A DNA stretch of 64,000 nt, from NCBI GenBank assembly GCA_031308135.1, contig JAHLJT010009436.1:124299366-124363365 (forward strand). The letters are read 5' to 3'. A model generated the notes under the pieces. The model ran no database searches, was not told where the DNA came from, and saw only the letters and a program-made list of their open reading frames with translations. This stretch comes from Acheta domesticus. Taxonomy: Eukaryota > Arthropoda > Insecta > Orthoptera > Gryllidae. Below are positions 1 through 11,465 of this stretch, one piece after another. Position 1 is the stretch's first letter. Each line of letters begins with the position of its first letter. Both the position numbers and the translations under genes were made by a program.

Positions 1-99
1 TGTTAACAGACAAACGAATGGAGCGCCTGAGAAAGTAACTTCAAATGAAGAAGCTAATGACGAATGAACGAGAGGGGAAATAAGCGCGTAAGCTGGCGT

Positions 100-545
100 G
101 GGTATCGCTCGTAGAGACGGGAAGAGGAACCCGTCGGATTTGGGGGCAGCCATTGAAGGTTCCAATGGTGTGGGTGGCAGCCAGCCGCGACGTGTGCCCA
201 GGGGGGCGTCTCGTCTTGGCCGGAATTAATTGAGGGTAGAATCCTTGACTGGGGCCGGGGCATGGGGACAGCCCAGCCTCGCGGGACGCGAAGGCAGGCG
301 GCTGTGATGCGGACGGAAGGGGGTGTATGTCCGGCTCCCCCTAAGAGTAGCCTCGCGGCGGCGAGGGCGGCGGTGGCGGCGAAGCGCCCCTGAATTATGG
401 AGCCCTGTTAATGGACACGGTCCGCGCCAGTTGCCGCGCCGCCCGAATAATTCACGCCGCCGTCGCCGCCTCTGTCGCCGCGTAGCCGGCGTCGCACCAG
501 CGTGGGGGAAGTGACCGCCAAGCGAAAAGTCCCCAGCGACGCTCG
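100..545. other. GC-rich CpG-dense block with AT-rich motif islands
   Basis: CpG-dense block. Short AT words sit inside it: AATTAATT at 224-231, GAATTATGG near 392-400, GTTAATGG at 407-414 and GAATAATTC at 445-453. These resemble homeodomain core sites. Open frames occur on both strands with low-complexity Arg/Pro content, so none is called as a gene. An enhancer or promoter role is inferred. Confidence 0.55.
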
Positions 546-550
546 GAAAA

Positions 551-1175
551 TGCTCCAAGTGAGAAGCTCGTTTATCAGCAAACCCGTCCCTTAATTTTTA
601 TGTTCTTCGGTCTTCTTGTCAAGCGTAAATGCCATTGTAAAACTCAACAACTTAGCTTTGGCTTATTATTTAATTAATTTCAGGGGTCGAATACAGAAAA
701 GTATGGTTCATTATAGAATGATCGATGTAATTAAATGCGCCCAAAATCCTATATCGATTAACACCTTGAATTGTAGAATTCCCAAGTAATTTTTAAGGTC
801 TTCGTGTTATCAATTTTTTTTAACAAGACATCTTTTAATTGGGCAAATATTATGTAAGTAAGAATACGAGTGTCGAATGTAAGTGGAAATTTACAATTTA
901 GTCAGCAGTCTGAATCACATTTAACGAAATTCTTGTTGTATGGACTCCAGGAACAATCACAGGAATGAATGTCAAGTATTCTGAATAATTTTAATGATTT
1001 CTCCTACAATTGGCATTATTTCAATAAATTCTTTGTTTTGCTCAATTCAAAATTCCTTCAAAGTACGGGTAAGGTATCAACGTCGCTAACACGAAGGTAG
1101 CGAGTATGTCTGTTGAGAGGATATGCAAAGGAATGATGGTGGGAATCGAGGTCGGGGAACTACCCTCACTGCGGC
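551..1175. other. AT-rich stretch, nothing recognised
   Basis: No coding frame of credible composition, RNA gene or repeat is visible here. Confidence 0.6.
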
Positions 1176-1179
1176 ATGA

Positions 1180-1350
1180 GACGCCAGTGGACCAGCCTAC
1201 GTCTCGCGAGGTCGGTAGGGTCCAGAGGCAGGCCTCCTTTGCAGGCCGCGCCCTCTTCCTGCTCCATTCTCTGTCACTCAAGGCGCGCGCCGCTGCCAAA
1301 CCGGCTCGCGCTCTCTTTGCACGGCGACTCGTCGGCCCTGCCTCATAATG
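1180..1350. other. Short GC-rich block
   Basis: Small CpG-rich patch flanked by AT-rich DNA. Frames are open on both strands over the same bases (1042-1377 minus, 1106-1348 plus, 1176-1619 plus), which is a composition effect and not evidence for a gene. Confidence 0.5.
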
Positions 1351-1354
1351 TCGG

Positions 1355-2430
1355 GACTCATAAAGCGTTTGGAACAAGTCATGCCGGAACTCACTTGTTC
1401 ATTTTACGTGACGCGGGTGTTCTATTATACTTGAAGGATGTTTTCTGGTTAAAACAGTCCAATTTGTATTACGATCACACAGTAAACAGGAAAATCACTG
1501 AATTTTTGAATTGCAAATTATTTAGTTTAATTTCTGATATACTTGCAAAGGTAATAAAAAATATATCAAGGCTTTTTAATGTTCTTTTCACAAAATATAA
1601 TGTTGAATTTTGTTTGTGATTAAATCAAGCAGAATCTTAATAGAAGTTTGTGTTAATGTACACTTCCTAGGGCCTTTGGTATATTTTTGTTTTATTGCAA
1701 AAAATTGTTAATTTAGCCCTAACGTTAATTATTCATTCTTCCGGACATGTTAAGTTGGTAGGCAGCTTGTATAGTATTTTCCCATTAAACACTCTAGGCA
1801 TTGGGACAGCCTGCCCCTGCTGACGTTGTACATAGTTGTTACGCGGGTTGCATAACATATAGGGGACAATCCATACACACACAAGTCCATAGAAAGAGTC
1901 GGATTTTTTCATCATAATACTGCCATGGACAATAGTATAATTTTTTGCTTGAACATTGAAAATTGCCGAGCACGTTTTTCACCTCAAATATAACACATTT
2001 ACGGACGTGGGTGGTTATTCATTGAGTGTATCGGCTGGAAAATTACGAAAGTATGCGTCAGAACTTTTTGTTTCGAACTCCCACGAGTGTTTGACCTCCC
2101 ATGAACACGGATGGCCCCTCAAATTGGCAATACTTAGAGCATTGTTTTATTTCATGGAATTTGTTCTAATGCTTTATAAATATTTAAAAATCTAATTTTG
2201 TCGATACATCTTCTACTAGTGCCTTCTTTGGGAGACTTTTAATGAAAATATGTAAGATATTTGCTCGAAGATGTTATTGACGAATGAATTATCTTTTGTA
2301 ATATTCATACACAGGAATTATTAAGTATAGACGTTTACAGACGATTGTGCTGTGCGTATGCAGACGCCTCGCTCTTCTATATTGGCAAGTCCAATGGGAC
2401 TGCAATTTGGACTGTGCAGGACGCCGTAAT
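1355..2430. other. AT-rich stretch, nothing recognised
   Basis: Two short frames (1733-1915 minus, 1956-2195 plus) lack domain, signal peptide or splice support. No repeat seen. Confidence 0.55.
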
Positions 2431-2439
2431 TCGGTCACC

Positions 2440-3030
2440 ACGACAGCGGAAGATAAACCGGCGCTCTGAGCTCCGCGGTGGGCGAGAACGCGCAGTGGGT
2501 TTGAAGGGCATGGTCGCGGGTGCCGCTGGCGCGACCGTTGATACCCTCCCCATCGCTGTTAGCACCAGTCCTTCCTCCACCTTTTGTCATCTCCACCGCA
2601 ATCGCTGCGACTACTACCGTCACCGACACGTCCACCAAAACCCTCTCACTGCCACCACCCACCGTTTCTTGTGTCCCCTTCTCCACTTTATTTCTGCCGT
2701 TGCCGTCTCCCCCACTGCCAATGCCAAAGCATCATCCACCATCTCTACCACTACCCCCCCAACCCCAGTGCCCCCGTTGCCCCAGAGATCCTTGCCCAGA
2801 GGAAGGACGGGGGGAGCGGGGCAGGGTTGTGCGCTTGGCGCGCTGTTTGCGTATTTGCCGACGGCCGGCGCCGACGGCGCGGCAAACACGTCGTCATCAG
2901 AGCTAATCACCGCGCGAGCCACCGCCCCACGGGGCGCCGGGGCAGCCCTGCAGGGGCCTTGTTTCTCTGATGCACCACCACTGCCCGGCGCGACCGTTGC
3001 GCGTTTTCACGCCTCGTTTAGTCGTGTTTC
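2440..3030. other. GC-rich block with degenerate CCA/CCN-rich tract
   Basis: The region 2560-2790 is a pyrimidine-biased degenerate trinucleotide tract (CCA, CCN words) that passes into CpG-dense DNA at 2790-3030. The 244-codon plus-strand frame (2345-3079) is Ser/Thr/Pro low complexity with competing open frames on both strands, so it is judged non-coding. Confidence 0.5.
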
Positions 3031-3523
3031 CGCGTGTGACCAATGCTCCAAATATGCGAGATTTCAGGAGTATCAATGAAAGATGAATGCTCACATGTGT
3101 ACGAGTAAATATTCGTTTTTGAAACAAATATCGAAAACCTATTCCAGTCATTGGAATGATGTTCTATGTGAGAAAAAAATAAAATTGTAGGACATGCCGA
3201 TAGATTTGTGAATGAACTTGTGTCTACTGTAAAATATTGAAACTTCTTCGTCGCTATCACGTCCTCATTGAATAGTTGTTGAGAATCCGGTATTTCAAAA
3301 GACATTTAAATAATGATATGCATCTACCACCACAATCTTTCAAATAGTTTTTATTTAGTATTTCATTTTTTAATATTATTTTAGACATTTTTTTACTTAA
3401 AAAGGATAAAATACACAAAGGAATCACATCATAAATCTTACGTGTTGTCTTGTAATTGTGTTTCGACATTTTCCCAGTATTATCAGGTACAGTAAGAATT
3501 AGAAAATAATTGAGTCGTGCTAT

Positions 3524-3633
3524 GAGAGAGGGAGCGCAATCAAAATATCGATTTATGAATGTATTCGATTACGAATACATTGAGTATGTCAATAAAACAA
3601 TGTTTTGCATTTTGTACGTAAGCTCCCTCTTTC
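3524..3633. repeat. Inverted repeat with central palindrome
   Basis: GAGAGAGGGAGC at 3524-3535 is mirrored, with one mismatch, by GCTCCCTCTTTC at 3622-3633. Between them lies the perfect palindrome TGTATTCGATTACGAATACA. This could be a small, decayed foldback or MITE, but no target duplication was recognised. Confidence 0.4.
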
Positions 3634-3944
3634 ACTGGATGCCTCAATAGATTTGTGATGCTATTTTGTTGTGTACTTTAACCTCTTCAATAAAAAATTA
3701 AAACTGCCTAAAATAAAATGGCTTTCATAAAAAACTAATTCTAACGATGTGAACAGACAATTAATAATGAATATAATATCACAACCTCGCTATCGAATTT
3801 AAAACATTGCGAAGGATTGTCCAGAAGCAAGAAAAAAGTCTTGCTTCATAGCTCGAGATCTGCTTGTGGTGTTCTTCAAACGTTTCGCATGAAATGCAAT
3901 GAACTTACATTAGCAGACCGTATAAAAAGTCGTTGAGCTAATGA

Positions 3945-4370
3945 CTGCGCCGTTGGGTTGATGAGCGTTATCGATGCGCCCCGCGACCGAGCGCTGATCT
4001 TTGCGCGTGGGCGCCGCGCGCGCGGGTGGTCGCGCGGCGCCGAACGGCGCGGCGCGGCGTCCGAAGGCGAGGCGAGGCGAGGCCCTTCTCCGCGCGCGAG
4101 TGCGCTTGCATGTGCGCGCTGTGTGAAGGCGCGGCCTTCGCTCGTAAAGTTTTACGAGCGCTAAGTACGCGGCGCGCCCCCAGGCCACGCCGCCGACCCC
4201 GCGCCGCTACGTTCGCCGCCGCCGCCTCCGCCGCGGCGCGGCGCGGTGGCCTCCTCCCAACCGCTGTGGCCGGCCACCCGACCCGCGCCGTGCGCCGTGT
4301 TGTCCCGACCTTTCCCCTCGCCGTGCCTGCGTGCGGGCTCCTCTGACGCGCAGCCACCGGACTCGGTGCT
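3945..4370. other. CpG island-like block
   Basis: Very CpG-dense, with many GCGCGC and GGCGC words. Five or more overlapping frames are open on both strands, all low complexity. It is flanked on both sides by ordinary AT-rich DNA with sharp edges. Confidence 0.6.
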
Positions 4371-5884
4371 GATTCCAGATGGACTCAACCGAGGAAATTA
4401 TTATCGGCTTTCAGAGCTCGTTCAATCGAGCCGAATTTCGGCTCCGACTCACCGCTGTTGTATCCATCGTAAACCATGCTATTGGATTTAGAAAATGTTA
4501 ATGCAAGAGTGATGGCTTTAATACTAATGTGTAAGGTAAATTAGATAAGGAGCTAATCAAGACCAAAGAGATTTTTGGACGTATTTTTAAGACATAATCT
4601 AAATGTAAATTTACTGTAGGTAACCAAAAACAGATTTTTTAAGTAAATGTGTAAGATTTTCTGAAGTATTGTTTACTCTTCTGAATTGCGACATAGAATG
4701 CAATAAACTGCATGAACTTGGTTTCCTCTTTTCAGTCCACTAATTTTGCCATTGGTTTGAATATTAAGAGGCAAGAACGTACAATAAATAATTTTGTCAG
4801 GTTAGAATTTCAATCTGTGCTGTGTACTCAGTCTTCACTCGTTAGGCGCGTTCCTGCAGTCACCTTTCGCCTCTCGTCTGTCGCCCATTGCCCTCGACCC
4901 TTGAAATTCCGCGAGACACCGCTGGGTGGCGTGCAATGCCGTACTGAAAGCAACTAGCCAAAGGTCCACAGAATTCCGCGTACGTCTTTGCTTCAGTATG
5001 CGTCGTGCGAGTAGTCCGAAGGGAGAAAGAAACGGAAAAGCAAGCACTTGTGGCTGCGAATGGTTATCTTATAACAGTTTATATTAAACTACGTTTAGTA
5101 TTTTACTTGTTAATTTGATTTTGTTTGTCTTAATTTTATGATTACGGAACTTAAGATATGTTTAAAATTGGTATTAGACACTTTTGTTACACAAGTCTCT
5201 ATTCATCCATCATTCGCATAAATCTAGTGTTAGACTGTGTGGGGTCATGACCGCAACTGTAAATTGTGAGTACATTCCATTTCCTTTGTTTACGTTCGTT
5301 ATTTAAAAGCGAGTGAAATAAAAAATTAAACAGAAAGAAATGAGTTTGATATTTTCTTATTGCCAAACGCTAGTGATTAAATCTACTCATACATTTTACA
5401 AGTTGAATTTGTCCTAGGATATTGAAGTGGCCTCACATTCCAACTAGCTTCAAATTGCAGCTGAGCGCAGGAATGTTCTGACATTTGCCCAACTAGCCAC
5501 TCATTTATCGTGGAGACAGCGAGTCACGTAAAATTTCTCCCTGACCTGTGCCTGGTATTGCTCTAAGAACGAGGGGTCATGCGTATTATAACCCCATCTA
5601 CCGGATCACAGATTCGCACGCTGTCATGGTCAGCATTTTCGAATAACTTTCTCTTCCGTTTTGCAGTTACGCTAATATATACTTATCGTGGAAAATATAC
5701 TACATACCAATATTTCCTAACATACCTGTATCAAAGTAGTAATCTACTTTGACCATTCAATGTTAATACTAATACACTCAGTTACGTTCTTCACTTTTTT
5801 TTCTTCTGCAAATATTTTGTTGTTTCTTCGAATTTCTTTTCTCATTGTCCTCAGTCAGACTGCTTACGCTGGAAACTCCAGCTG

Positions 5885-5887
<3 letters not shown>

Positions 5888-5921
<34 letters not shown>
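5888..5921. repeat. (TG)n microsatellite
   Basis: Uninterrupted dinucleotide tract of about 17 units. It forces a Val/Cys run in the overlapping short frame, so that frame is not a gene. Confidence 0.95.
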
Positions 5922-5926
<5 letters not shown>

Positions 5927-6560
5927 GTTGAGGATGATGATTTGATGTTAAAATTCAAGTGAAATTCAGAGAAGGTAGCGAATCAAAAAAGAAAGAAGGG
6001 CTAGATTTATAAAGAGCTTAATCAAGGAAACTGTTCTTGGTTACCTCTGTAATTTTATTGATGTTGAATCTTTTCTACTCTAAACATGCGATAACAAAAT
6101 ATATTCATCATTCTCTGTATTTAATATTTTTGTAATTCAGCCTTCTTTAAGTTTTTGCTCGCCTACATGTTAATGACTTTCGCGTTGTTTACATTCAAAA
6201 GTTTAATAATTACTCGCCGAATGACTTTTTAATTTCATATTATTCTGGAAGTTTTGATGCGAAATGGACACAATTTCGTTATTCTTTATTAATTAATACG
6301 CTTTCGTATTTCTTCGGTTGATAGTGAAAATATCATTTGTGAAGTTCATTTATTCTTTATTATTGATCACTTTAGTTATTATCTAAAAATATAAACAGTA
6401 ACCCTGCAAATCACATTCTTTTCTTATTTGTTTGTTTTCTGTTAATTCATCGAAAGTACGTTTAAAAAACACGAAGTTTAATTAAATATAACTTACGAGA
6501 AGCACTCTGATTTACTTGTTCTTACCCATGGATTCTCTCGATAACGCAACGTGGATCGAA

Positions 6561-6598
6561 AGCACTTGTTGAATAACACCTGTTGTGAAACAAGTGCT
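6561..6598. promoter_or_regulatory. Dyad-symmetric cluster of three E-boxes
   Basis: AGCACTTGTT (6561-6570) and AACAAGTGCT (6589-6598) are perfect inverted copies separated by 18 bp. CACTTG (6563-6568), CACCTG (6577-6582) and CAAGTG (6591-6596) are all CANNTG E-boxes, and CACCTG fits the Snail/Scratch/ZEB class. It lies about 100 bp before a GC-rich block. Binding is inferred. Confidence 0.35.
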
Positions 6599-6689
6599 CC
6601 CACAATCCGCCCGTTTAATTGGAACACACGACATTAATACGCCCACTCATTAGAAACTTTTTCTCCCGGAGGAACCATTATCTTCCTGC

Positions 6690-7330
6690 CTGCCTCCTGC
6701 GGTGGCGGTGGCCCTTCTGGATTGCGAGTTCACCCGCGGGGACCCAGAAGAGCGCAAATGCCGCGCGGCTCAGCGGAGCGCGGGTATTTCCAGCGACGCG
6801 TCGCTGGCGCGCTGCGGTTTTCGGCCCTGCGCTGCGTGGGCGCTGCGGCCGCCTCCGCCGCCGCCGCCGCCGCTCCCTTCCGCTCCCGCTGCCGCACTCG
6901 GAGCGCGCCGTTTCCGTAACCGACGAAATGTGGCGTTAATGTGAAAATAGATCCGGCCGACCGCTGCGCCTCCGCGCCCTTCCCCTGTCGCACCCGCGCC
7001 CCGCGCCCGCCCGCAACCCCGCACTCGGACGTCATTTTTTCGCTATTATTTCGCAAAAATGAACAGGCGTATGTGAATTAAAGTCAAACATAACTCGGTC
7101 GGCTTACATATTCATGAGGACGGATTTTAATTTCGAGCGCCGTGTTACCGGGTGGCATTAATTTCTGAGACGGGGCCGCGCGGGGTCGGCGGCGGGGGGG
7201 AGGGGTCCTAATTCGCTTACGTTAATATCAGTCGCGGCCTCCGCCCTCGGGGGCCGTTATCCCCCGGGCCGACGGCTGCGGTGGCGCTGGTGGCGCGGAG
7301 GCGTTGCGCGGCGGCGGGGGCGGAGGGGAG
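6690..7330. other. GC-rich block interleaved with AT-rich motif core
   Basis: Two CpG-dense flanks (6690-7030 and 7165-7330) enclose a mixed core at 7040-7260. The core carries an ATTCATGAGG word near 7110, TTTTAATTT near 7125-7133, CATTAATTT near 7157-7165 and GTTAATATC near 7221-7229. The alternation looks like a regulatory element and not coding sequence. Conservation is untested. Confidence 0.5.
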
Positions 7331-7689
7331 AAGCGGGCGGGGTGGATTCGACGGGGGCAAGAAGTGGGGCAAAGTAAAGAGTGGAGACGTCAGAGGATAA
7401 AGAGGAGCAAATTGCCGCGTATATTTTGGAAGTTGGCTTTGCGGCGCGTCGGAAAAGGAGAATTATATTATTGTATTCTTTTACACAAAAGAAAACGAAA
7501 GGAAAAGAAGTATATTGAATTTCAGAGGGGATTTTGGGGATTAGGTGAAATGTGCCATGTCGTGAAGGGGATATTTTGATCTTGTTCACGAGAAGATAAA
7601 TTTGATATTTCTCATGCAAAGCTTTCGGCTGGTGAAGAAAAATATGTTAGGCGGGGAGCAGGAATGAGATGTTTGAGAAGAAAGGTCAG

Positions 7690-8220
7690 GTTGACAGCGT
7701 TGGAGGAGCGGCAGCGCGAGGGTGGCGGCGTGGCGAAACGTGACATTGGAGAGGAACGCGCGATGGAAGGGTGTGGGTGTGTGTCTGTGTGTGTAAGGGC
7801 TGGAGAGAGGCGTAGGTGTCGCAGGGCAGCAGCATATGGCGGCGATGCGGAGCGGGGGGGGAGGGGCGTCGCTCCGCCGGGGGCAGGGTCTTTGAGTGGC
7901 GGGCGCCGCGCGCCGGGCGCCAGGCGCCGAGCACCACTGCACGTGCCGGCCGCAAAACACGCTCGTAAAGGCCTGCGCGGCCGCCCTATTCATTCGCCGG
8001 CGGCGGGGCGGGGGCGGGGCGGCGAGCTGGCGCTGGCGGTGGCGTAGAGGCGCGCCGTGGCGCCGCCGACGCCGCCGGGCCCTCGACGCGGAGAGGGCGC
8101 ACTCGGCGGCGCGGCCTGGCGGTGGTGCGGCGTAATTGCTGGGGGCCAGGTGCCGCCGAACTGCTCTTCTCTGACGCACCAAAAGGGCGCCGTGCTCAGC
8201 GCCTCGTTGCGCGATTCGAA
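7690..8220. other. CpG island-like block
   Basis: Dense in GGCGC, GCGCC and CGGCGG. The minus-strand 224-codon frame (7586-8260) and several plus-strand frames overlap fully and are Arg/Ala/Pro low complexity. A short (TG)n-like tract lies near 7775-7795. Confidence 0.55.
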
Positions 8221-8224
8221 AGAC

Positions 8225-8865
8225 GGAGACATCTATATCACACAGCAAGCAGAGGCACAATTTATTGCTTAAATTGCTATATGCATCGAATTTTTTGTTT
8301 TATTCTTCCACTTACTCTCAGAATAAAATATAAACACGCAAATTAATATCCCTTCAATGTTCGTATGCTATTAAATTATCTAGGACATCTAACGTAATTT
8401 CGATTTAAAACAGTTAAAAAATTCTACTAAAAATTAATCTGATAAGTAATTCACAAAACAAAACATATAATGTGATTAATGATTCGAGTTGTAAACGGTG
8501 GGGGCATCGTACATGTTAATGTCCGTTATTAGTAATGGAAGCAATGTATGTCTTTATTTCGCTACAAATGGCAATCCATTATTTTTTAATATTTAAGGTA
8601 GTTGTGAAAAAGAGGTAATTCAGGTAACACCCAAAGAATGAAAGGTAGTGGCTAGAGTAAAGAGCTCGAAGCCTCATCGCGTATGCGTAGATTCAGTGAA
8701 GTCGCAATTATTTCTGGTTTGACAACTGTGAACCTAATGAGAGCCCTTAACGTGGCAGGCGGGCGACGCAAAATCTGAACGTCCTTTCATTCACTCGGAT
8801 GAATCATAGTCTCCACGGTTTGTGTAACTGCGCATCAGGCTAGGCGAAATGGTCACCTTTTCCCC
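8225..8865. other. AT-rich stretch, nothing recognised
   Basis: No frame, repeat or RNA structure could be supported. Confidence 0.6.
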
Positions 8866-8869
8866 TCCG

Positions 8870-9180
8870 CTTGCATGTCAGTCACGGCCGACTCCGCCGA
8901 CCGGCGGAAGTGCGGCCGAGCCACTTCCGGACCCGTTCCTGCGCTGACTGGCTCAGTCCTTCGCCGCACCCCCTCCTACGCTTCCCGCCCGCCCACTCGC
9001 CTCCCCGCCCCGCCCCGCCGCCCCTCGCCGCGCTGCGCAGTTTGTTATTAAGCGGCGCGGTCCGCGTCGGAAGGGGCTCGCCGCGGCGCCCGCAGCCCCC
9101 CTCCCCCTCCTCGCCCCCCGCCCCTCCTCGCCCTTGTGGAGCTCCAACTTTTTATTACGAAGAGCTCCGTGGCTGGGAAA
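8870..9180. other. GC-rich block
   Basis: Strand-asymmetric, C-rich on plus. An isolated AT word, TTTGTTATTAAG, near 9040-9051 interrupts the GC run. The open frames are low complexity on both strands. Confidence 0.5.
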
Positions 9181-9184
9181 CTTT

Positions 9185-10075
9185 CCTCCGACCAACTCCG
9201 CAAACTCCTTTCGTCTTTTAGAGGAGCTGTTTCTGAATTAAATACAACGTGTATTTTATAAGTTAACAGTTTCTTGCAATGTAATTATCAGGTAATGTAG
9301 AAAAGGATTTCTACTATTCGTTCTCGAAAGTTACACTGCAAGTGAAGTTCTCCGTTCTTAGTTTAAATTTGAACTAGTAGGTGCCCTCGATTTTTTGACT
9401 TGGTTTTTGTAATTGCGTTTCCTTTTAAGACGTACTTGCTGAATGAAATGTGATATTTGTTGTAAAACCATTGTACCAGACATTGTTTTTCAAACTAGTT
9501 ACCGAAATACTAAACTGGCGCTTTTTCAAAAATGAAATATTTCTCTTCAAAACTAAAATTGTATAAAATAGTTTAAAGAATGTTACAGGAGTTATTTTCA
9601 TATTGAATTGTGGTAAACTACTCAATTAGGATGATGTTCCATAAGCCATCATTGGGTATCCCTGATACAGGAAAGAATTATTTTAATACGCTTATTTTAC
9701 GAGGAACAATACTGATTTATTTCATCCTGCCGAAGAAATACTTCTAGGGGCTATGAAAATGAATAGACCAGATGAAATTGAACTTACCAGACTATTAGAA
9801 GTATACATTACTCAACTCCATCCACGATGTCAGAAAATGTCCAACTTTTATTTAGAAATCACCCTGCTTTCAAAAAAAGAGGTCTTTAACCCCGAATATT
9901 GCAATTGAAATGATAATGAACTTTTAGTGGCCCTCTGTATTAAAAACACACGGAATGGAACGAGATTATTTTATTACCTCCTATAACGGTACCGCTATTC
10001 ATATTATTAGTAGTATATAAAAGTAGGAAGAGGGAATGAAATGAATAAAAAGTTGTAAAATGTGCGGGCGCTTTT
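9185..10075. other. AT-rich stretch, nothing recognised
   Basis: A 66-codon minus frame (9425-9625) has no recognisable domain. No repeat identified. Confidence 0.5.
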
Positions 10076-10079
10076 GAAA

Positions 10080-11205
10080 CGCATTTTGTTGTCGCGTTCC
10101 TTCCGCGTGTTTTTGTGTCGCGCGTCGCGTGCGTGAGGCGAGCGACACGGAAGAGAGCCGTCCGCGCGGCGCGGCACTTCGCATCGTGCCCATCTCATCC
10201 CGTCCCGCCCGATCTCGTCCCATCCCGTACCACTCTATCCCGTCTCCTTACGTTTCGTCCCGACTAGTCCGCTCCATTCTGTTCTCTTCCGTTACGTCCG
10301 GTCGTGTGGCGTCGTTCCTGTGCGACGGCGCCGTCCCCCGATTAGGGATACGACATCGATGTCAATGTTTTTGGAGAAACATCAATGTTTTAAACATCGA
10401 TACGTTTAACACGATGTATTTTAACATTGATGTTTTGTGTTCAATGTTTTTATATGTAAATAAAATATTATTTACAAAATTATTTGTAAATAAAATATTG
10501 CCATTATCAAAATTTGGTAAAAGTTGAAATATGAAATAATAACTGTTAGGATCTGCCAGTTTTTGTGTTCTAATGAAACAAATGTAATTAGTACTACTTT
10601 CATCGAGCAGACTATCTCTCGTCCGAGATTATGTCAATGCCTGCTAATGCGCTCCTAATATTTCCTTTATCGCACATGGAGAAGCGGTAAACGCATGCGT
10701 CCTGAACGCAACCCCCTTCCTTCTCATACTCATCTTTGAAGTGAGATGGCCTTCTTCATCCATTGAGATGACCCGGGACACTCAGGCTTAGTTTTGTCTG
10801 TTATTGTTATTTGCTTTCTTTGCAGCTAAATCTAAATTATATGTTAATAAACATGGTCATTGTCATTCAATGTTTTTGCGCACGGATTTAATGTATAACA
10901 TTGAATCAACTTTAGAACATCAGTGTTTAAAAACGTCAATAGCTTTTGGTCGATGAATGAACTTTGATTTTATATTTTTGAACATCGATGTTTGGTAACT
11001 TCGGGGATCGATGTCGCATCACTAGCCTGGATGCGCATCTCAGGTCGTGCGCCCTCGCAGTGCCTCCGTCCGGCGGCCTGGGGCCTGCCCCGCGCCGCTG
11101 CCCCTTGGCCCCGCGCTATCTCGTCTACTCGTGCGTCAGATAGGCTACTGACCGCGCTCACCACAAAGACTGCGCCCGCCGCGGGAGACACCATGTGGTC
11201 GTAGC
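10080..11205. other. GC-rich block split by a transposon
   Basis: GC-rich halves at 10080-10342 and 11025-11205 flank an AT-rich insert with DNA-transposon ends. The left half contains a degenerate repeat of CGTCCC/CATCCC words at about 10190-10300. Removing the insert would leave one block of about 440 bp. Confidence 0.5.
10343..11024. mobile_element. hAT-like non-autonomous DNA transposon (copy A)
   Basis: AT-rich 682-bp segment with sharp borders inside GC-rich DNA. The left end reads TAGGGATACGACATCGATGT. The right end, on the opposite strand, reads TAGTGATGCGACATCGATCC, so the terminal inverted repeats match at most positions. Flanking 8-mers CCCCCGAT (10335-10342) and GCCTGGAT (11025-11032) agree at 5 of 8 bases, compatible with an old 8-bp duplication. 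Repeated ACATCGATGT-type words near both ends resemble the subterminal repeats of hAT elements. No transposase frame remains, so it is non-autonomous. The family assignment is inference. Confidence 0.6.
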
Positions 11206-11216
11206 ACAACAATCGT

Positions 11217-11465
11217 TTGGGAGTGCGCCTTTCATTATCTGTCGTTCAACCTCTGTCTGTATTTCCTTTTCGCGCCGTCTCTGACCCAGGATTTTGTTCT
11301 CTCCTTTCTTGCTTTTCGTGTGACGTTTCTCTCTCTACTTTCTTGTCTCTTTTTCACCTCTCCCCTCTCTTCCTTTTTTCGTCTCTTTTCCTCTCTTTCG
11401 TTTTCCTTTTTCGCTTCTACTCGATTTCTCTGCTCTCTCTGTCTTTGGCCTTTGTTCTCAAATTA
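11217..11465. repeat. Polypyrimidine tract
   Basis: About 250 bp strongly biased to C and T on the plus strand (TCTCTC, CCTTTT words), beginning just after the split GC block. The minus strand is rich in GAGA words. The 91-codon plus frame is Ser/Leu/Phe low complexity and not a gene. Confidence 0.7.

Larger units (their letters stand above)
4375..6685. other. Mostly AT-rich stretch
   Basis: Holds a weak GC patch at about 4840-4970, an isolated acceptor-like TTTCCTCTTTTCAG ending at 4735 without a partner donor, the (TG)n tract at 5888 and the E-box dyad at 6561. No gene is recognised. Confidence 0.5.

Noticed and set aside
2345..3079. 244-codon plus-strand frame
   Set aside because: Ser/Thr/Pro-rich product of a degenerate CCA tract, with competing frames on both strands.
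4717..4735. Strong splice acceptor as evidence for an exon
   Set aside because: No matching donor or open phase downstream; similar acceptors occur by chance in T-rich DNA.
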